Shown: piece by piece, positions 33,928 to 41,491 of the stretch
Layout of the letters: the number at the start of each line of letters is the position of its first letter
Numbering within the stretch: the stretch's first letter is position 1
The notes under the pieces: model-generated
What the model saw: the letters and a program-made list of their open reading frames with translations, nothing else
Databases searched by the model: none
What the model was told of the DNA's origin: nothing
Assembly (NCBI GenBank): GCA_030619885.1
Contig: JAUXAN010000020.1
Span: 1 to 41,491 of the forward strand
DNA from: a bacterium
GTDB lineage: Bacteria > Hydrothermota > DG-26 > JAUXAN01
Length of the DNA stretch: 41,491 nucleotides
Direction of reading: 5' to 3'
Translations under genes and position numbers: made by a program

Positions 33928-35583
33928 ATGTCGCATAGGAAATTTGGATTTATTGTTGCTCTTGTCATTTTGGTTTTTGCAATAGCATCAACATTGAGTA
34001 TAAATCAATATCGTTATGGAATAAGTGACCAATCCATAACAATTCCCTTTCTTAAATCGTTTGTCAGCAATGATTTGTACCCTAACGACTATCTCCTGGC
34101 ACAAAGGTCATACTACTACACTTACCTTTGGAACGCGTTAGGTTTGCTAAACAAGTACCTTGATGTTGATGTCCCTACAGTGTTTTTTTTCAGTTACTTC
34201 ATATCTATCTATATGACCTTTCTTGGGGTATATCTAATTGCTATAACTCTTTTCAGAAAGGGGGAGGTCGCATTCCTTTCCTTGTTCTTTCTTCTATTCG
34301 CTAAGGGAGCGTTTGCTGGTGCATCTACTCTGGATAGAATTTTCTTGACAAGAGTTGCGGTTCTCCCAATTCTTCTCTTTTCCATATATTTCTTTTTTAA
34401 GGAAAGATACTTGCTCTCATTTTTACTCCAGGGGATTGGATTTCTTGTTCATCCACTGACTACAATTTATGTGATTGCGATCATCTTTGCATCTTCTATT
34501 GTCAACTTAAGATATATAGGCATAAGAAAATTTTTACTATGTATTACTGTTCTCATAGTCTCGGCAAGTCCGATACTCATTTGGAAGGTGTTACACTCTC
34601 CTGCTTCCTTGAACTTGCTTTATGCCGATCCCCGATGGATAGAGTTACTAAGATTGAGATCTGCTCACCATAAGTTCCCTTTCTCCTGGAGTAAGGATGC
34701 CTTCTTTCAATTTGGACTGCTTATATATCTGTTTTTTATTAGTTGGAAACATAGACCAAAGCCCAATTATCATCGTAGTGTTGTTACTTTTACAGTCACA
34801 ATCTTTGCAATGTGCATAGTTGGCATAATCTTCTCAGAATTTGTACCTTTATCCATTGTGCTTCTATTTGACTTCCTTAGAAGCGTGCAATTTCTTGTGT
34901 ACTTGGCTATGATTTATTTTGCTAACTACTTTTTTACTGAAATCCGATCCAGAGAGAGTATATTTGACAAGTTAGTGGTCACCTTCGTCTCGATTGGTAT
35001 TTTCTATGGTGCAACAGGATGGAAATATGCGTATGTAGCCTTTCTTGCTCTGGGCGTGTTTTTGATATTCTATCGTTTTGTATATCGGCGAGAGCTCTTG
35101 CCAAAGTACTTTGTTTTGGCTTTAGTCATAATTGTGCTTGTTTTGAGCAGCGGTGCTTACCTGAAGAGAGGTAGTTTCTCCATAGATAATGCTCAAGAAG
35201 GAAAATGGCTGGATGTACAGAGGTGGGCAAAACAAAACACAAATCCTGAAGATGTGTTCATTGTACCACCTACCATTGAAGGTTTTAGGGTTGAATCGGA
35301 CAGAACAATCTATGGTGACTGGAAAGATGGCACTTTAATGAACTTTAATCCTGGTTTTGGAGATGAGTGGTTTAGACGAATGAAAAAGATGGGTTTTAGA
35401 AAAGGATACCCTCTTGAAGAGAGCTTCAAAAATCTCACTGAGACAGATTTTGTCAATCTAACAAATGAAGTGACAAGGAATGATCGTAAGACATTCTTGG
35501 TTATGTTTAGAGAAAGGGACACATTGAATTTTACAATTGTTTATAGGAATGAGAGGTTCATTGTCTATGAAATTGCACAGTGA
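33928..35583 (+). CDS. polytopic membrane protein, possibly DUF6798-like
   Basis: A 551-residue integral membrane protein with about ten hydrophobic segments (for example FGFIVALVILVFAIASTL, VFFFSYFISIYMTFLGVYLI, FVLALVIIVLVLSSGAYL) and a soluble C-terminal part of about 130 residues (VQRWAKQNTNPEDVFIVPP). The layout and the early segment LKSFVSNDLYPNDYLL recall DUF6798-type proteins, and the tail resembles that of glycosyltransferases of the GT-C type, so a glycan- or lipid-linked enzyme is possible but unproven. I chose ATG 33928 because GGAG (33915-33918) is 9 bases before it; an upstream TTG at 33919 would touch that site. Confidence 0.75.
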   Translation: MSHRKFGFIVALVILVFAIASTLSINQYRYGISDQSITIPFLKSFVSNDLYPNDYLLAQRSYYYTYLWNALGLLNKYLDVDVPTVFFFSYFISIYMTFLGVYLIAITLFRKGEVAFLSLFFLLFAKGAFAGASTLDRIFLTRVAVLPILLFSIYFFFKERYLLSFLLQGIGFLVHPLTTIYVIAIIFASSIVNLRYIGIRKFLLCITVLIVSASPILIWKVLHSPASLNLLYADPRWIELLRLRSAHHKFPFSWSKDAFFQFGLLIYLFFISWKHRPKPNYHRSVVTFTVTIFAMCIVGIIFSEFVPLSIVLLFDFLRSVQFLVYLAMIYFANYFFTEIRSRESIFDKLVVTFVSIGIFYGATGWKYAYVAFLALGVFLIFYRFVYRRELLPKYFVLALVIIVLVLSSGAYLKRGSFSIDNAQEGKWLDVQRWAKQNTNPEDVFIVPPTIEGFRVESDRTIYGDWKDGTLMNFNPGFGDEWFRRMKKMGFRKGYPLEESFKNLTETDFVNLTNEVTRNDRKTFLVMFRERDTLNFTIVYRNERFIVYEIAQ

Positions 35584-35848
35584 ACTTTTATTTTCGAACT
35601 TGACAAAACTTAATCTATATTGCCGGGAAGAAAATAGATGTCAGGTTTCTGGATTCGACTTGAACTATAAAGTGTATGAAGACTGCGAAAAGAATACCAT
35701 TTTTGAGTGTTCACTTGACCCAGAAAAAGAGGATCGAATAATCTACCCAGGGATCACGAATTTTTACACAAAAATTTGGATAAGAATTAGGGGTCATGTT
35801 CAACTATTTGCGTATTAGCATTGAAAAACTTGGGGCAAGATTTCTCCC
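35584..35848. other. gap without a supported gene
   Basis: An open frame crosses from within the membrane-protein gene to 35818, but it lacks a ribosome site, overlaps that gene at its start and shows no family features. I see no repeat of the palindromic families here. Confidence 0.5.
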
Positions 35849-35878
35849 TTGACAAAATGCTATTTTTATTGATATAAT
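35849..35878 (+). promoter_or_regulatory. sigma-70-type promoter of the restriction-modification locus
   Basis: TTGACA (35849-35854), 18-base spacer, perfect TATAAT (35873-35878). The start codon is 52 bases downstream with no clear ribosome site. Confidence 0.72.
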
Positions 35879-35929
35879 ATTAAAGCATATGAAATGTGAG
35901 AACTTGGGCAGAACTGACACCATTTACAT

Positions 35930-36898
35930 ATGAGTAAAACAGAAGATAGAATTAAACAACTCGTTGAGAAATACATAGAGGTAAAAGAATCTGGTGATTT
36001 AAAGAAATATGATGAATCGAATACTCGCAAAGACTTTATCCTGCCGTTATTTGAAGCACTCGGCTGGGATGTTTATGACCGAAAAGAAGTAACTGCTGAG
36101 GCACCTGCATCCAGAGGCAAGGTTGACTTTGCCTTTCGTATTGACGGTATTCCAAAGTTCTTTTTGGAAACAAAGGCATTAAAGGTAAATCTGGATGATC
36201 CCCGCTGGGTCGAGCAAGCGATAGACTATGCCTGGCATAAGGGCGTAATCTGGGCAGTTCTCTCAGATTTTGAAAAAATTAAGGTGTTTAATGCCGAGTG
36301 GCTCGGGAAGACATCACAGGAAAATCTCTTCTTTGAAATAGACTGGGGGGAGTATCTATCAAGGATAGGCCAGCTTAAGTTATTATCCAAAGATGCCTTT
36401 CTTGATAATGAGATGGATAAAGAAGCCACAAAATGGGGTAAGAAGAAAAAGAAAATTCCCGTAGATAAAAAACTCCTCAATGATTTAATGGTTTGGCGAA
36501 AAAAACTTGCTAACTCAATCAGAAAATATCCAAGGATTAACAATCTGACTGAAGAAGAAATGGATGAATGTATCCAACGCATTCTTGATCGACTGATTTT
36601 TATTAGAACCTGCGAAGATAGACAAATTGAGTCACCCACACTTATTTCAAATGTCAGAGAATGGCAGCAGAGAAGTAAGGGTAGGTTTCAAGAAACTTTA
36701 AAAAAGATTTTTCGAGATTTCGATAAAGGATATAATAGTAAAATTTTTGAACTACACATATCAGAAGATCTGAGAATCGACGATGAAGTATATATTGAAA
36801 TAATTGAAGGACTATACGAGACAGAAGATAAATCAATTCGTTATGATTTCTCGGCAATTGATGCCGATGTTTTGGGCTCAATTATAAACAGTATTTAG
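35930..36898 (+). CDS. fragment 1: nuclease and helical domain of the type IIG enzyme
   Basis: Open frame of 322 residues. It begins MSKTEDRIKQLVEKYIEVKE and contains the nuclease core: NTRKDFILPLFEALGWDVYD, then GKVDFAFRIDGIPKFFLETK, with the D…ExK catalytic pattern (VDF, FLETKAL). A charged helical linker follows (GKKKKKIPVDKK) and the conserved ILDRLIFIRTCEDRQIE. It ends prematurely after DADVLGSI because of the frameshift. It could in principle make a lone nuclease half, but such halves are not known to act without the methylase domain. Confidence 0.75.
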   Translation: MSKTEDRIKQLVEKYIEVKESGDLKKYDESNTRKDFILPLFEALGWDVYDRKEVTAEAPASRGKVDFAFRIDGIPKFFLETKALKVNLDDPRWVEQAIDYAWHKGVIWAVLSDFEKIKVFNAEWLGKTSQENLFFEIDWGEYLSRIGQLKLLSKDAFLDNEMDKEATKWGKKKKKIPVDKKLLNDLMVWRKKLANSIRKYPRINNLTEEEMDECIQRILDRLIFIRTCEDRQIESPTLISNVREWQQRSKGRFQETLKKIFRDFDKGYNSKIFELHISEDLRIDDEVYIEIIEGLYETEDKSIRYDFSAIDADVLGSIINSI

Positions 36899-36933
36899 GT
36901 CATATACTTAAAAAAACCCCGAAAAGGGCAACT

Positions 36934-37407
36934 TTGAGAGAAAAACATCAACACAGGAAGGAACATGGTATATACTATACACCGAAATATATTGTTGATT
37001 ATATAGTCAAAAATACTATAGGCGCTTTTTTAAAAGAAAAGTCCTATAAAGATTGTATGAATTTGAAAATACTTGATCCAGCTTGTGGTAGTGGCTCTTT
37101 TTCAATTAGAGCATTTGAAGAAATGGATGACTATTTGGCAGAAAAGCGAAGTCAAAAAGGAAAACCGGATTTCGATATATTCCGCAGAAAAGAAATTTTG
37201 GAAAGAAATATCTATGGTGTTGATTTGGACAAACAGGCAGTAGAAATTGCTCAATTAAATTTACTTTTGAAGACGCTTGAAATGAGAGAGCAACTACCGA
37301 TGTTAAAAAATATCCGCCAGGGTAATTCTTTAATATCGGGTTCTAAAGAGGAATTATTGAAATATTTCGGAAAAGACTGGGAAGCCAAACGTCCTTTTAA
37401 TTGGTAA
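36934..37407 (+). CDS. fragment 2: SAM-binding part of the type IIG methylase
   Basis: Open frame of 157 residues from a TTG. It has YYTPKYIVDYIVKNTIG, the SAM-binding motif LDPACGSGSFSIRAF and IYGVDLDKQAVEIAQLNLLL, all standard in Eco57I-type methylases, and ends at the TAA just before the NPPY motif. The frame is open upstream to the frameshift, so it is a gene piece rather than a separate gene. Confidence 0.7.
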   Translation: MREKHQHRKEHGIYYTPKYIVDYIVKNTIGAFLKEKSYKDCMNLKILDPACGSGSFSIRAFEEMDDYLAEKRSQKGKPDFDIFRRKEILERNIYGVDLDKQAVEIAQLNLLLKTLEMREQLPMLKNIRQGNSLISGSKEELLKYFGKDWEAKRPFNW

Positions 37408-37485
37408 CAAGAATTCCCAGAAATATTCACCAAAGGCGGATTCGATATTGTCATAGGAAATCCACCGTATGTTGATGTAAGAAAA

Positions 37486-38607
37486 ATGGAAGAAAATGAA
37501 AAAAGGTTCGCTTTTAAAAATTATACTACTGCCCATAACAGAATAAATACTTTCGGCTTGTTTATAGAGAAAGGAGTATCAATTCTAAATAATCACGGCT
37601 ATTTAGGTTTTATCATACCTAACACTTTTTTAACTCATTCTTCGTATGCGAAACTTAGAAAATTAATATTGGAAGTTTGCAAGATAAAAGATATTGTTAA
37701 TTTTCAAAGCAAAGTATTTGAGGAAGCCATTGTCGAAACCATAATCATAATTTTACAGCGAGAGGATAAGCAAGGTAATAGGAGAAAAAACAAAATTATG
37801 ATTATGAAAGATACTTCTGACACAAACCCAAAAGAAATTATCCAATACGCTTTCTATACAACACTTGACAACGCTTTTCAACTAAAATTAGATGAAAATA
37901 CTTCGAGTTTATTAAGGAAGATAGAAATAGGCACGGTACCTTTAATACAAATTGCATATACTTGGAATGGAATTAATCCTGGCAATGCCACAGATAAATT
38001 TATTGTGAACAGAAAGATCGATCATAGATATAAAAAGGTAATTGATGGAGCAAATGTTAAAAGGTATAAAATCATACATAGTGAATTGTATATCCTTTAT
38101 GATAGAGAAAAACTAGAGCGGGCGAGAAACGAACAAATATTTTTAACTACTCCCAAAATCATTATGCAAAAAATAGGGAAAAAGTTAGTTGCTGCTTATG
38201 ATGATGAGCAATGGTATACCTTGATCAATACAACAATTATTATCCCCAAGGATAAAAAATATAACTTGAAATTTATGTTAGCACTTCTAAATTCAAGTCT
38301 TTTGAATTATTACTACAAAAGCAAATATTTGGGTGTCCAAATTAAAGGCGAATATTTGAAGCAACTTCCTATCCGCAAGATTGATTTTTCAAATCCTAAA
38401 GGAAAGCGGATGCACGATGATTTGGTGACATTAGTGGGTAAAATGCTCGAGTTGAATAAAAAACTTGAAAAAACTACTCCCAACACGGACCGCTGGCGTA
38501 AGATGAAAGGTGAAATTGATAAATCCGATGGAATTATTGACCAAAAGATCTATGAGCTTTATGGACTTACCAATGAAGTTAAAATTATTGAAAGTGCTAA
38601 AGATTGA
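37486..38607 (+). CDS. fragment 3: C-terminal methylase and specificity region
   Basis: Open frame of 373 residues from ATG 37486 in the same frame as fragment 2. It contains NRINTFGLFIEKG, the late methylase region GYLGFIIPNTFLTHSSYAKL, VFEEAIVETIIIIL, and a TaqI-like target-recognition C-terminus (LLNSSLLNYYYKSKYLG, LKQLPIRKIDF). It ends in the TTGA overlap with the TOPRIM gene. NPPY lies upstream of its first ATG and is excluded from this product. Confidence 0.72.
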   Translation: MEENEKRFAFKNYTTAHNRINTFGLFIEKGVSILNNHGYLGFIIPNTFLTHSSYAKLRKLILEVCKIKDIVNFQSKVFEEAIVETIIIILQREDKQGNRRKNKIMIMKDTSDTNPKEIIQYAFYTTLDNAFQLKLDENTSSLLRKIEIGTVPLIQIAYTWNGINPGNATDKFIVNRKIDHRYKKVIDGANVKRYKIIHSELYILYDREKLERARNEQIFLTTPKIIMQKIGKKLVAAYDDEQWYTLINTTIIIPKDKKYNLKFMLALLNSSLLNYYYKSKYLGVQIKGEYLKQLPIRKIDFSNPKGKRMHDDLVTLVGKMLELNKKLEKTTPNTDRWRKMKGEIDKSDGIIDQKIYELYGLTNEVKIIESAKD

Positions 38608-40421
38608 AATACTCCATGAATAAAATGCCAAATTTGAAGTACATAATAGAAAATGAGTTCTTTATAACCTGTCCATTTCTTTCAACAGATCGATTTATTT
38701 CACATTGCAAAGATCGGGGTGTACGAACCTCAAGAAAACAGTTGGAGCAATTTGAAAAGTTAAGAATTTTTTATCCTATTGCACGGGTTCGGTACCCTAA
38801 AATCAAGATTAAAATAGAATATACTGATAATGGTAAACGATATAGACATTTGGGAGTGTTAAAAGATGGAGAAAAGTGGTCTGGAGATATAAAAGAAAGG
38901 TATGCAGATTTCTGGTTTGAAAAGGAATATGCTAAGAATTGGTTTGAGGAAGGACTTTTATGGGAACCATCCTCTCGCCCCTTTCAACCATGGGAAACAT
39001 TCAGGGATAAAAAAAGACATAGACAACAAATAGAAAATTTCTATTCTATTTTTCAATGCTACACTCTTTACAACTTGGTTCAATTAACCAAATGGGAACT
39101 TGGGGCGGAGTGGTGGGCCTCCTATAGCAAGGAAGACATTGATAAAATATCAAGCGAAATTTCAGATTGGGCGAAAACGGTAATCTCTATCCATCAGAAA
39201 AATGGAATCAGGGGAGAAACTGCTGTACCTGTTTGCCAAATCGTATCAAACCGATATTTCCCAAAAACCCAATCAGATCGTAGGTCAATCCAATTTCCAA
39301 TTCCTGGCTATTATTATAACTGGGATTGGGATGAGTATTGCCGTAACTGGGATGCTAAAGTCATGCTTGATGATGTTGACATGAGTATTGATGAGATAAA
39401 AAGACTGCACGAATCGGTGGCCTCAAACGCAAGGTTTGCTGATCCTTTGGTGCGATGGTATGGGCTTATCAGCTTTGTTTCTATGGAACAGAAGAAAAAA
39501 CTGAAGGGCAAGGCCTTGCTTGCTCAAACTCTATATTCAATGGAACAGATGTTGCGTTTGTTCTATGAAGAATTAACAGGTGATAAATTAAATCCACCAG
39601 ATGAATCGCCAAATTGGGGGAAAGATAAGTTTTATGGAAAGGGTGTTACACAAAACGAGTTGCAGTATCTGGAATTTCTCACAAACCAATACAATCTTAA
39701 TCCAAGACCGAAATTAATCCTTGTGGTCGAAGGTGATGGAGAGGCTGAGCAATTCCCTCGTCTTGCCAAGGAATTCTTTGGATATCCTTTTCTACAATTA
39801 GGTATTGAAGTTGTAAACATTCAAGGTGTTGGAAGTTTTACGGGTAAAAAAAATATAGATAGGTGTGGCGCTTTAGAGAAATTTATTGACGATTATCACT
39901 ATAGGCAAACTATTGTTTTTGTTGTTCTGGATAGTGAGGGGCGTGTGACTAAAATTAAAGAAAAACTTCTCCAAGCGACATCCAAGTATGATCCAAAACG
40001 CAGGGTTACTAAAGATGAATATATTCATGTTTGGAAGAAAAATATTGAATTTGGTAATTTTAGTCATGATGAAATTGCTCGGGCAATGACAGAACTCAGT
40101 GAGGGTAGATATACATTTCAAGATACAGAAATAGCGACTTGTGAATCTTGTTTTGATCGGAACGGTGGTGACCAACTAAGTAAATTTTTCAAAGCAAAGC
40201 TCGGTTATGAACTGCCAAAACCCAAGCTGCTGGATAGATTGTTTGGGTTCATTATATCCCATCCCAAAGAGGAATTTGATGCTGATGGCAAGGCAAAGAG
40301 ACCTGTGGTTCAAGTAATACACAAAGTAATTGAATTAGCAGCCAAAAACTATCAACCTATTACATTTGATACTTGGAAAGAAAATCAAGAATCAGGATAC
40401 TTTGGTGATCCTATAGAATAG
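38604..40421 (+). CDS. TOPRIM-domain protein linked to the restriction-modification gene
   Basis: A 605-residue protein of no family I can name. The N-terminus (DRFISHCKDRGVRTSRKQLE, then EKLRIFYPIARV) looks like a MerR-type or other small helix-turn-helix. A long helical middle follows. Residues about 370-460 match a TOPRIM fold of the OLD-nuclease kind: LILVVEGDGEAEQ with E376, VVNIQGVGSF, and VFVVLDSEGRV with D443 and E445. OLD proteins pair such a domain with an ABC ATPase; no Walker motif is seen here. The TTG start overlaps the methylase stop (TTGA), so the two were one transcript and probably one defence system; ATG 38616 is an alternative start. It is intact although its partner is broken. 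Confidence 0.7.
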   Translation: MKYSMNKMPNLKYIIENEFFITCPFLSTDRFISHCKDRGVRTSRKQLEQFEKLRIFYPIARVRYPKIKIKIEYTDNGKRYRHLGVLKDGEKWSGDIKERYADFWFEKEYAKNWFEEGLLWEPSSRPFQPWETFRDKKRHRQQIENFYSIFQCYTLYNLVQLTKWELGAEWWASYSKEDIDKISSEISDWAKTVISIHQKNGIRGETAVPVCQIVSNRYFPKTQSDRRSIQFPIPGYYYNWDWDEYCRNWDAKVMLDDVDMSIDEIKRLHESVASNARFADPLVRWYGLISFVSMEQKKKLKGKALLAQTLYSMEQMLRLFYEELTGDKLNPPDESPNWGKDKFYGKGVTQNELQYLEFLTNQYNLNPRPKLILVVEGDGEAEQFPRLAKEFFGYPFLQLGIEVVNIQGVGSFTGKKNIDRCGALEKFIDDYHYRQTIVFVVLDSEGRVTKIKEKLLQATSKYDPKRRVTKDEYIHVWKKNIEFGNFSHDEIARAMTELSEGRYTFQDTEIATCESCFDRNGGDQLSKFFKAKLGYELPKPKLLDRLFGFIISHPKEEFDADGKAKRPVVQVIHKVIELAAKNYQPITFDTWKENQESGYFGDPIE

Positions 40422-40676
40422 AAATATACAATACAATGTAAATAACGAAGTTTTCTATTACGCACTATTCAGAAAAATATGAAAGTGGTACAACATCATA
40501 TAGCACATATTAAAGGCTCTGTAAAAAATGCACTCCTATAACACAACGACACCTCTATAAAAAAATTTTTGCACCAAAATGCCGTTTTTGTGAGAGAGAA
40601 GGTTCATTCATTATTCAAATTTGTAATTATCTGAAAGTCAAAGCAAAAACAATTGAAATTAAGAGGTGGTAAAAGC
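40422..40676. other. gap after the TOPRIM gene, no gene seen
   Basis: AT-rich sequence with A-runs; no hairpin with a T-run and no supported frame. It leads to the promoter at 40677. Confidence 0.5.
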
Positions 40677-40704
40677 TTGACAAAAAATAAAAAAGGATTA
40701 AAAT
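40677..40704 (+). promoter_or_regulatory. candidate promoter of a small reading frame
   Basis: TTGACA (40677-40682), 16-base spacer, TAAAAT (40699-40704), only 6 bases before ATG 40711, so the transcript would be leaderless or start within the codon. Confidence 0.45.
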
Positions 40705-40710
40705 AAAATT

Positions 40711-40830
40711 ATGTCAGGACAAGCAGGGTTTAACTATGAAGATGACTTTCATCATATAGAGGTGAAAAAGCGTTCAAATAAAAACGAACATGAAGAATAT
40801 ATCTTATATAATACAAAAAAGAGAATATGA
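40711..40830 (+). CDS. hypothetical 39-residue reading frame
   Basis: A short open frame, MSGQAGFNYEDDFHHIEVKK then a charged tail ending YNTKKRI. It is highly charged, has no signal peptide and no ribosome site, but has a promoter-like sequence just ahead. I recognise no family. It could be a small gene, the start of a truncated one, or chance. Confidence 0.3.
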   Translation: MSGQAGFNYEDDFHHIEVKKRSNKNEHEEYILYNTKKRI

Positions 40831-40843
40831 ATAATGAATGAAC

Positions 40844-40873
40844 CGTCCCTATATTTATCGTCCCTATATTTAT
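40844..40873. repeat. tandem 15-base repeat CGTCCCTATATTTAT
   Basis: Two exact copies in a row (40844-40858, 40859-40873), followed by two near copies of TATATTCTCC. Confidence 0.8.
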
Positions 40874-40895
40874 ATTCTCCTATATTCTCCCCGTC

Positions 40896-40985
40896 AGGAT
40901 CCTTTCCATATGGATCCTGCGGAATGGACGGGTCTGTGACCGTATGGAAAGGAGAAATAAAGGGAACAGGCATGCTAATCCCTAC
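40896..40985. repeat. palindromic repeat cluster next to the PIN-toxin gene
   Basis: AGGATCC/GGATCCT arms (40896-40902, 40912-40918), cores CCATATGG (40906-40913) and CCGTATGG (40940-40947), and GGGAACAGGCATGC…CCCTAC (about 40963-40985). It combines two families seen elsewhere in the window (8680-8763 and 30394-30420) and lies directly beyond the stop codon of the - strand toxin gene. Confidence 0.7.
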
Positions 40986-40988
40986 AAC

Positions 40989-41417
40989 CTATCGTTTCGA
41001 CTCAAGGATATTCAGGAATAGTTGTGGCGATACTATCTCAATTCCCTGAAAATCCTTCAATCTCAGTAGATGTTTGTCTCCTGTCACTATGAAATCTGCC
41101 TTACCTTCTATTGCAGCTTCAAGAAACTTGTTGTCCGCAGGGTCTTCTTTTATCTTCTTCACCTTATAAGTACCTTCTACCACCTGTGTATCATAGAAGA
41201 GAGAATTACGGACATTCTTGATATCGGGTTCGGTTAAGTGATACGTCTTTTGTATCTTCGGATAATGCAACACCTTTGTCACTTCTTTTATAATTTTTCT
41301 GGAGGTGATATGGGCAAATTTATTGTTCTCCCATGCTTTTAGAATCTTACACGGAATTCCTCTTGGAGATATTGTGCCGCTTACCACTACATTAGTATCC
41401 AAAACTGCCTTAGTCAT
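40989..41417 (-). CDS. PIN-domain toxin of a VapC-like toxin-antitoxin pair
   Basis: A 142-residue PIN-domain protein of the 'putative toxin-antitoxin system toxin component' kind. It starts MTKAVLDTNVVVSG (catalytic D7), has an acidic residue in SRKIIKEVTKVLHYPKI, EDPADNKFLEAAIEGKADFI with two acids, and the terminal TGDKHLLRL. These form the metal-binding acidic cluster of PIN RNases. The start overlaps the upstream antitoxin frame by 8 bases, the usual coupled arrangement. It is separate from the PIN-like gene at 29780 and belongs to a different PIN branch. Confidence 0.9.
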   Translation of the reverse strand: MTKAVLDTNVVVSGTISPRGIPCKILKAWENNKFAHITSRKIIKEVTKVLHYPKIQKTYHLTEPDIKNVRNSLFYDTQVVEGTYKVKKIKEDPADNKFLEAAIEGKADFIVTGDKHLLRLKDFQGIEIVSPQLFLNILESKR

Positions 41418-41491
41418 TACCAGTTCTTATTGCCTTTATTGCTTTATCTACATCCAATGAGACTTTTTTGGGTGATGCCCGCTTATTTTTT
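41410..41491 (-). CDS. antitoxin C-terminal fragment, cut by window edge
   Basis: The - strand frame entering from the window end reads KNKRASPKKVSLDVDKAIKA then IRTGND and stops at TAA (41410-41412), overlapping the toxin start by 8 bases. A short basic protein ending like this is typical of small antitoxins of PIN toxins. The DNA-binding N-terminus lies outside the window. Confidence 0.65.
   Translation of the reverse strand, partial: KNKRASPKKVSLDVDKAIKAIRTGND

Larger units (their letters stand above)
35930..38607 (+). pseudogene. type IIG (Eco57I/TaqI-like) restriction-modification gene, broken twice
   Basis: One gene of about 890 codons split into three open frames. A one-base deletion near 36881-36884 (ATTAT where ATTTAT would restore GSIYKQYLGHILKKT) shifts the frame, and an in-frame TAA at 37405-37407 interrupts FNW-stop-QEFPEIF. 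Reading through both gives a normal order: N-terminal PD-(D/E)XK-type nuclease, SAM motif DPACGSGSF (from 37075), catalytic NPPY (37459-37470), then the target-recognition region. NPPY lies between the TAA and the next ATG, so no fragment has both methylase motifs. The enzyme should be inactive unless the lesions are sequencing errors or are bypassed. A fixed promoter and the intact downstream gene suggest recent decay. Confidence 0.87.

Noticed and set aside
35537-35818. A 93-codon frame overlapping the end of the membrane-protein gene
   Set aside because: No ribosome site, no family features, and its first part is out-of-frame sequence of a real gene.
40834-41049. A 71-codon + strand frame at the end of the window
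   Set aside because: It covers tandem and palindromic repeats and then the antisense of the PIN-toxin gene.
1-41491. tRNA, rRNA or other standard RNA genes
   Set aside because: Every long gap was read and is explained by repeats, promoters or gene relics; no cloverleaf with a T-loop or rRNA-like stretch was seen.

Overview
The window is AT-rich bacterial chromosome with short gaps, frequent TTG and GTG starts, and stop/start overlaps of the TTGA, GTGA and ATGA kind. KdsB (Kdo activation) implies a Gram-negative envelope. The giant kinase/ATPase/TPR/GAF/sigma-54 regulator, the HdrA-GltD fusion and the many palindromic intergenic repeats recall uncultured candidate phyla such as WOR-3/Stahlbacteria. 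That placement is an impression from gene content, not a measured one.

Layout. Positions 1-5068 hold a tight surface-polysaccharide operon on the + strand: two paralogous GT4 glycosyltransferases, a nucleotide-sugar epimerase and an AsnB-type amidotransferase. Behind a repeat-filled gap come a zinc-ribbon methyltransferase, a small membrane-anchored helix-hairpin-helix protein, a decayed AAA/DUF4143 ATPase, a TylF-type methyltransferase and a scrap of an HD-GYP gene (5121-8493). Positions 8781-14260 form a self-contained regulatory module. A 1656-residue regulator (Ser/Thr kinase, AAA ATPase, TPRs, GAF, sigma-54 activator domain, Fis-type HTH) is followed by palindromes, a textbook -24/-12 promoter, a 46-codon secreted-peptide gene too short for ordinary ORF calling, and a strong terminator. 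I regard this as the most interesting part of the window.

Positions 14491-25301 are an acyl-CoA oxidation and electron-transfer region: acyl-CoA dehydrogenase, a soluble HdrD-like Fe-S protein, EtfB, EtfA, an HdrA fused to a GltD-like NAD(P)H oxidoreductase, MeaB, and an acyl-CoA mutase catalytic subunit. Together they could move electrons from acyl-CoA through ETF to Hdr-type Fe-S/flavin proteins and NAD(P), and carry out B12-dependent carbon-skeleton rearrangement. The mutase has Gln where methylmalonyl-CoA mutases have the substrate-binding Arg.

Positions 25335-28378 hold a small lipoprotein and, on the - strand, kdsB and pyrG (CTP synthase makes the CTP that KdsB uses). Positions 28690-30325 hold an XRE/ImmA-peptidase regulator overlapping a PIN-like gene. 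Positions 30523-35583 hold a TPR/SPOR envelope protein, MutS and a polytopic membrane protein. Positions 35930-40421 are a defence-like locus: a type IIG restriction-modification gene broken by a frameshift and a nonsense codon, then an intact TOPRIM-containing gene. The window ends in a PIN-toxin/antitoxin pair on the - strand, the antitoxin being cut by the edge.

The gaps hold several dispersed repeat families: CCATACGG/CCGTATGG palindromes, a composite element with a 39-bp exact inverted copy 13 kb away, 'ATCTGTGTAAATC' tracts, 'TTTGGATTTTGGATTT' tracts, and an 'AATCCGTG...GTGAATATTTAC' leader in front of two unrelated genes. One repeat appears to supply the last residues of the HdrA fusion. 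I saw no rRNA, tRNA, CRISPR array or transposase gene.
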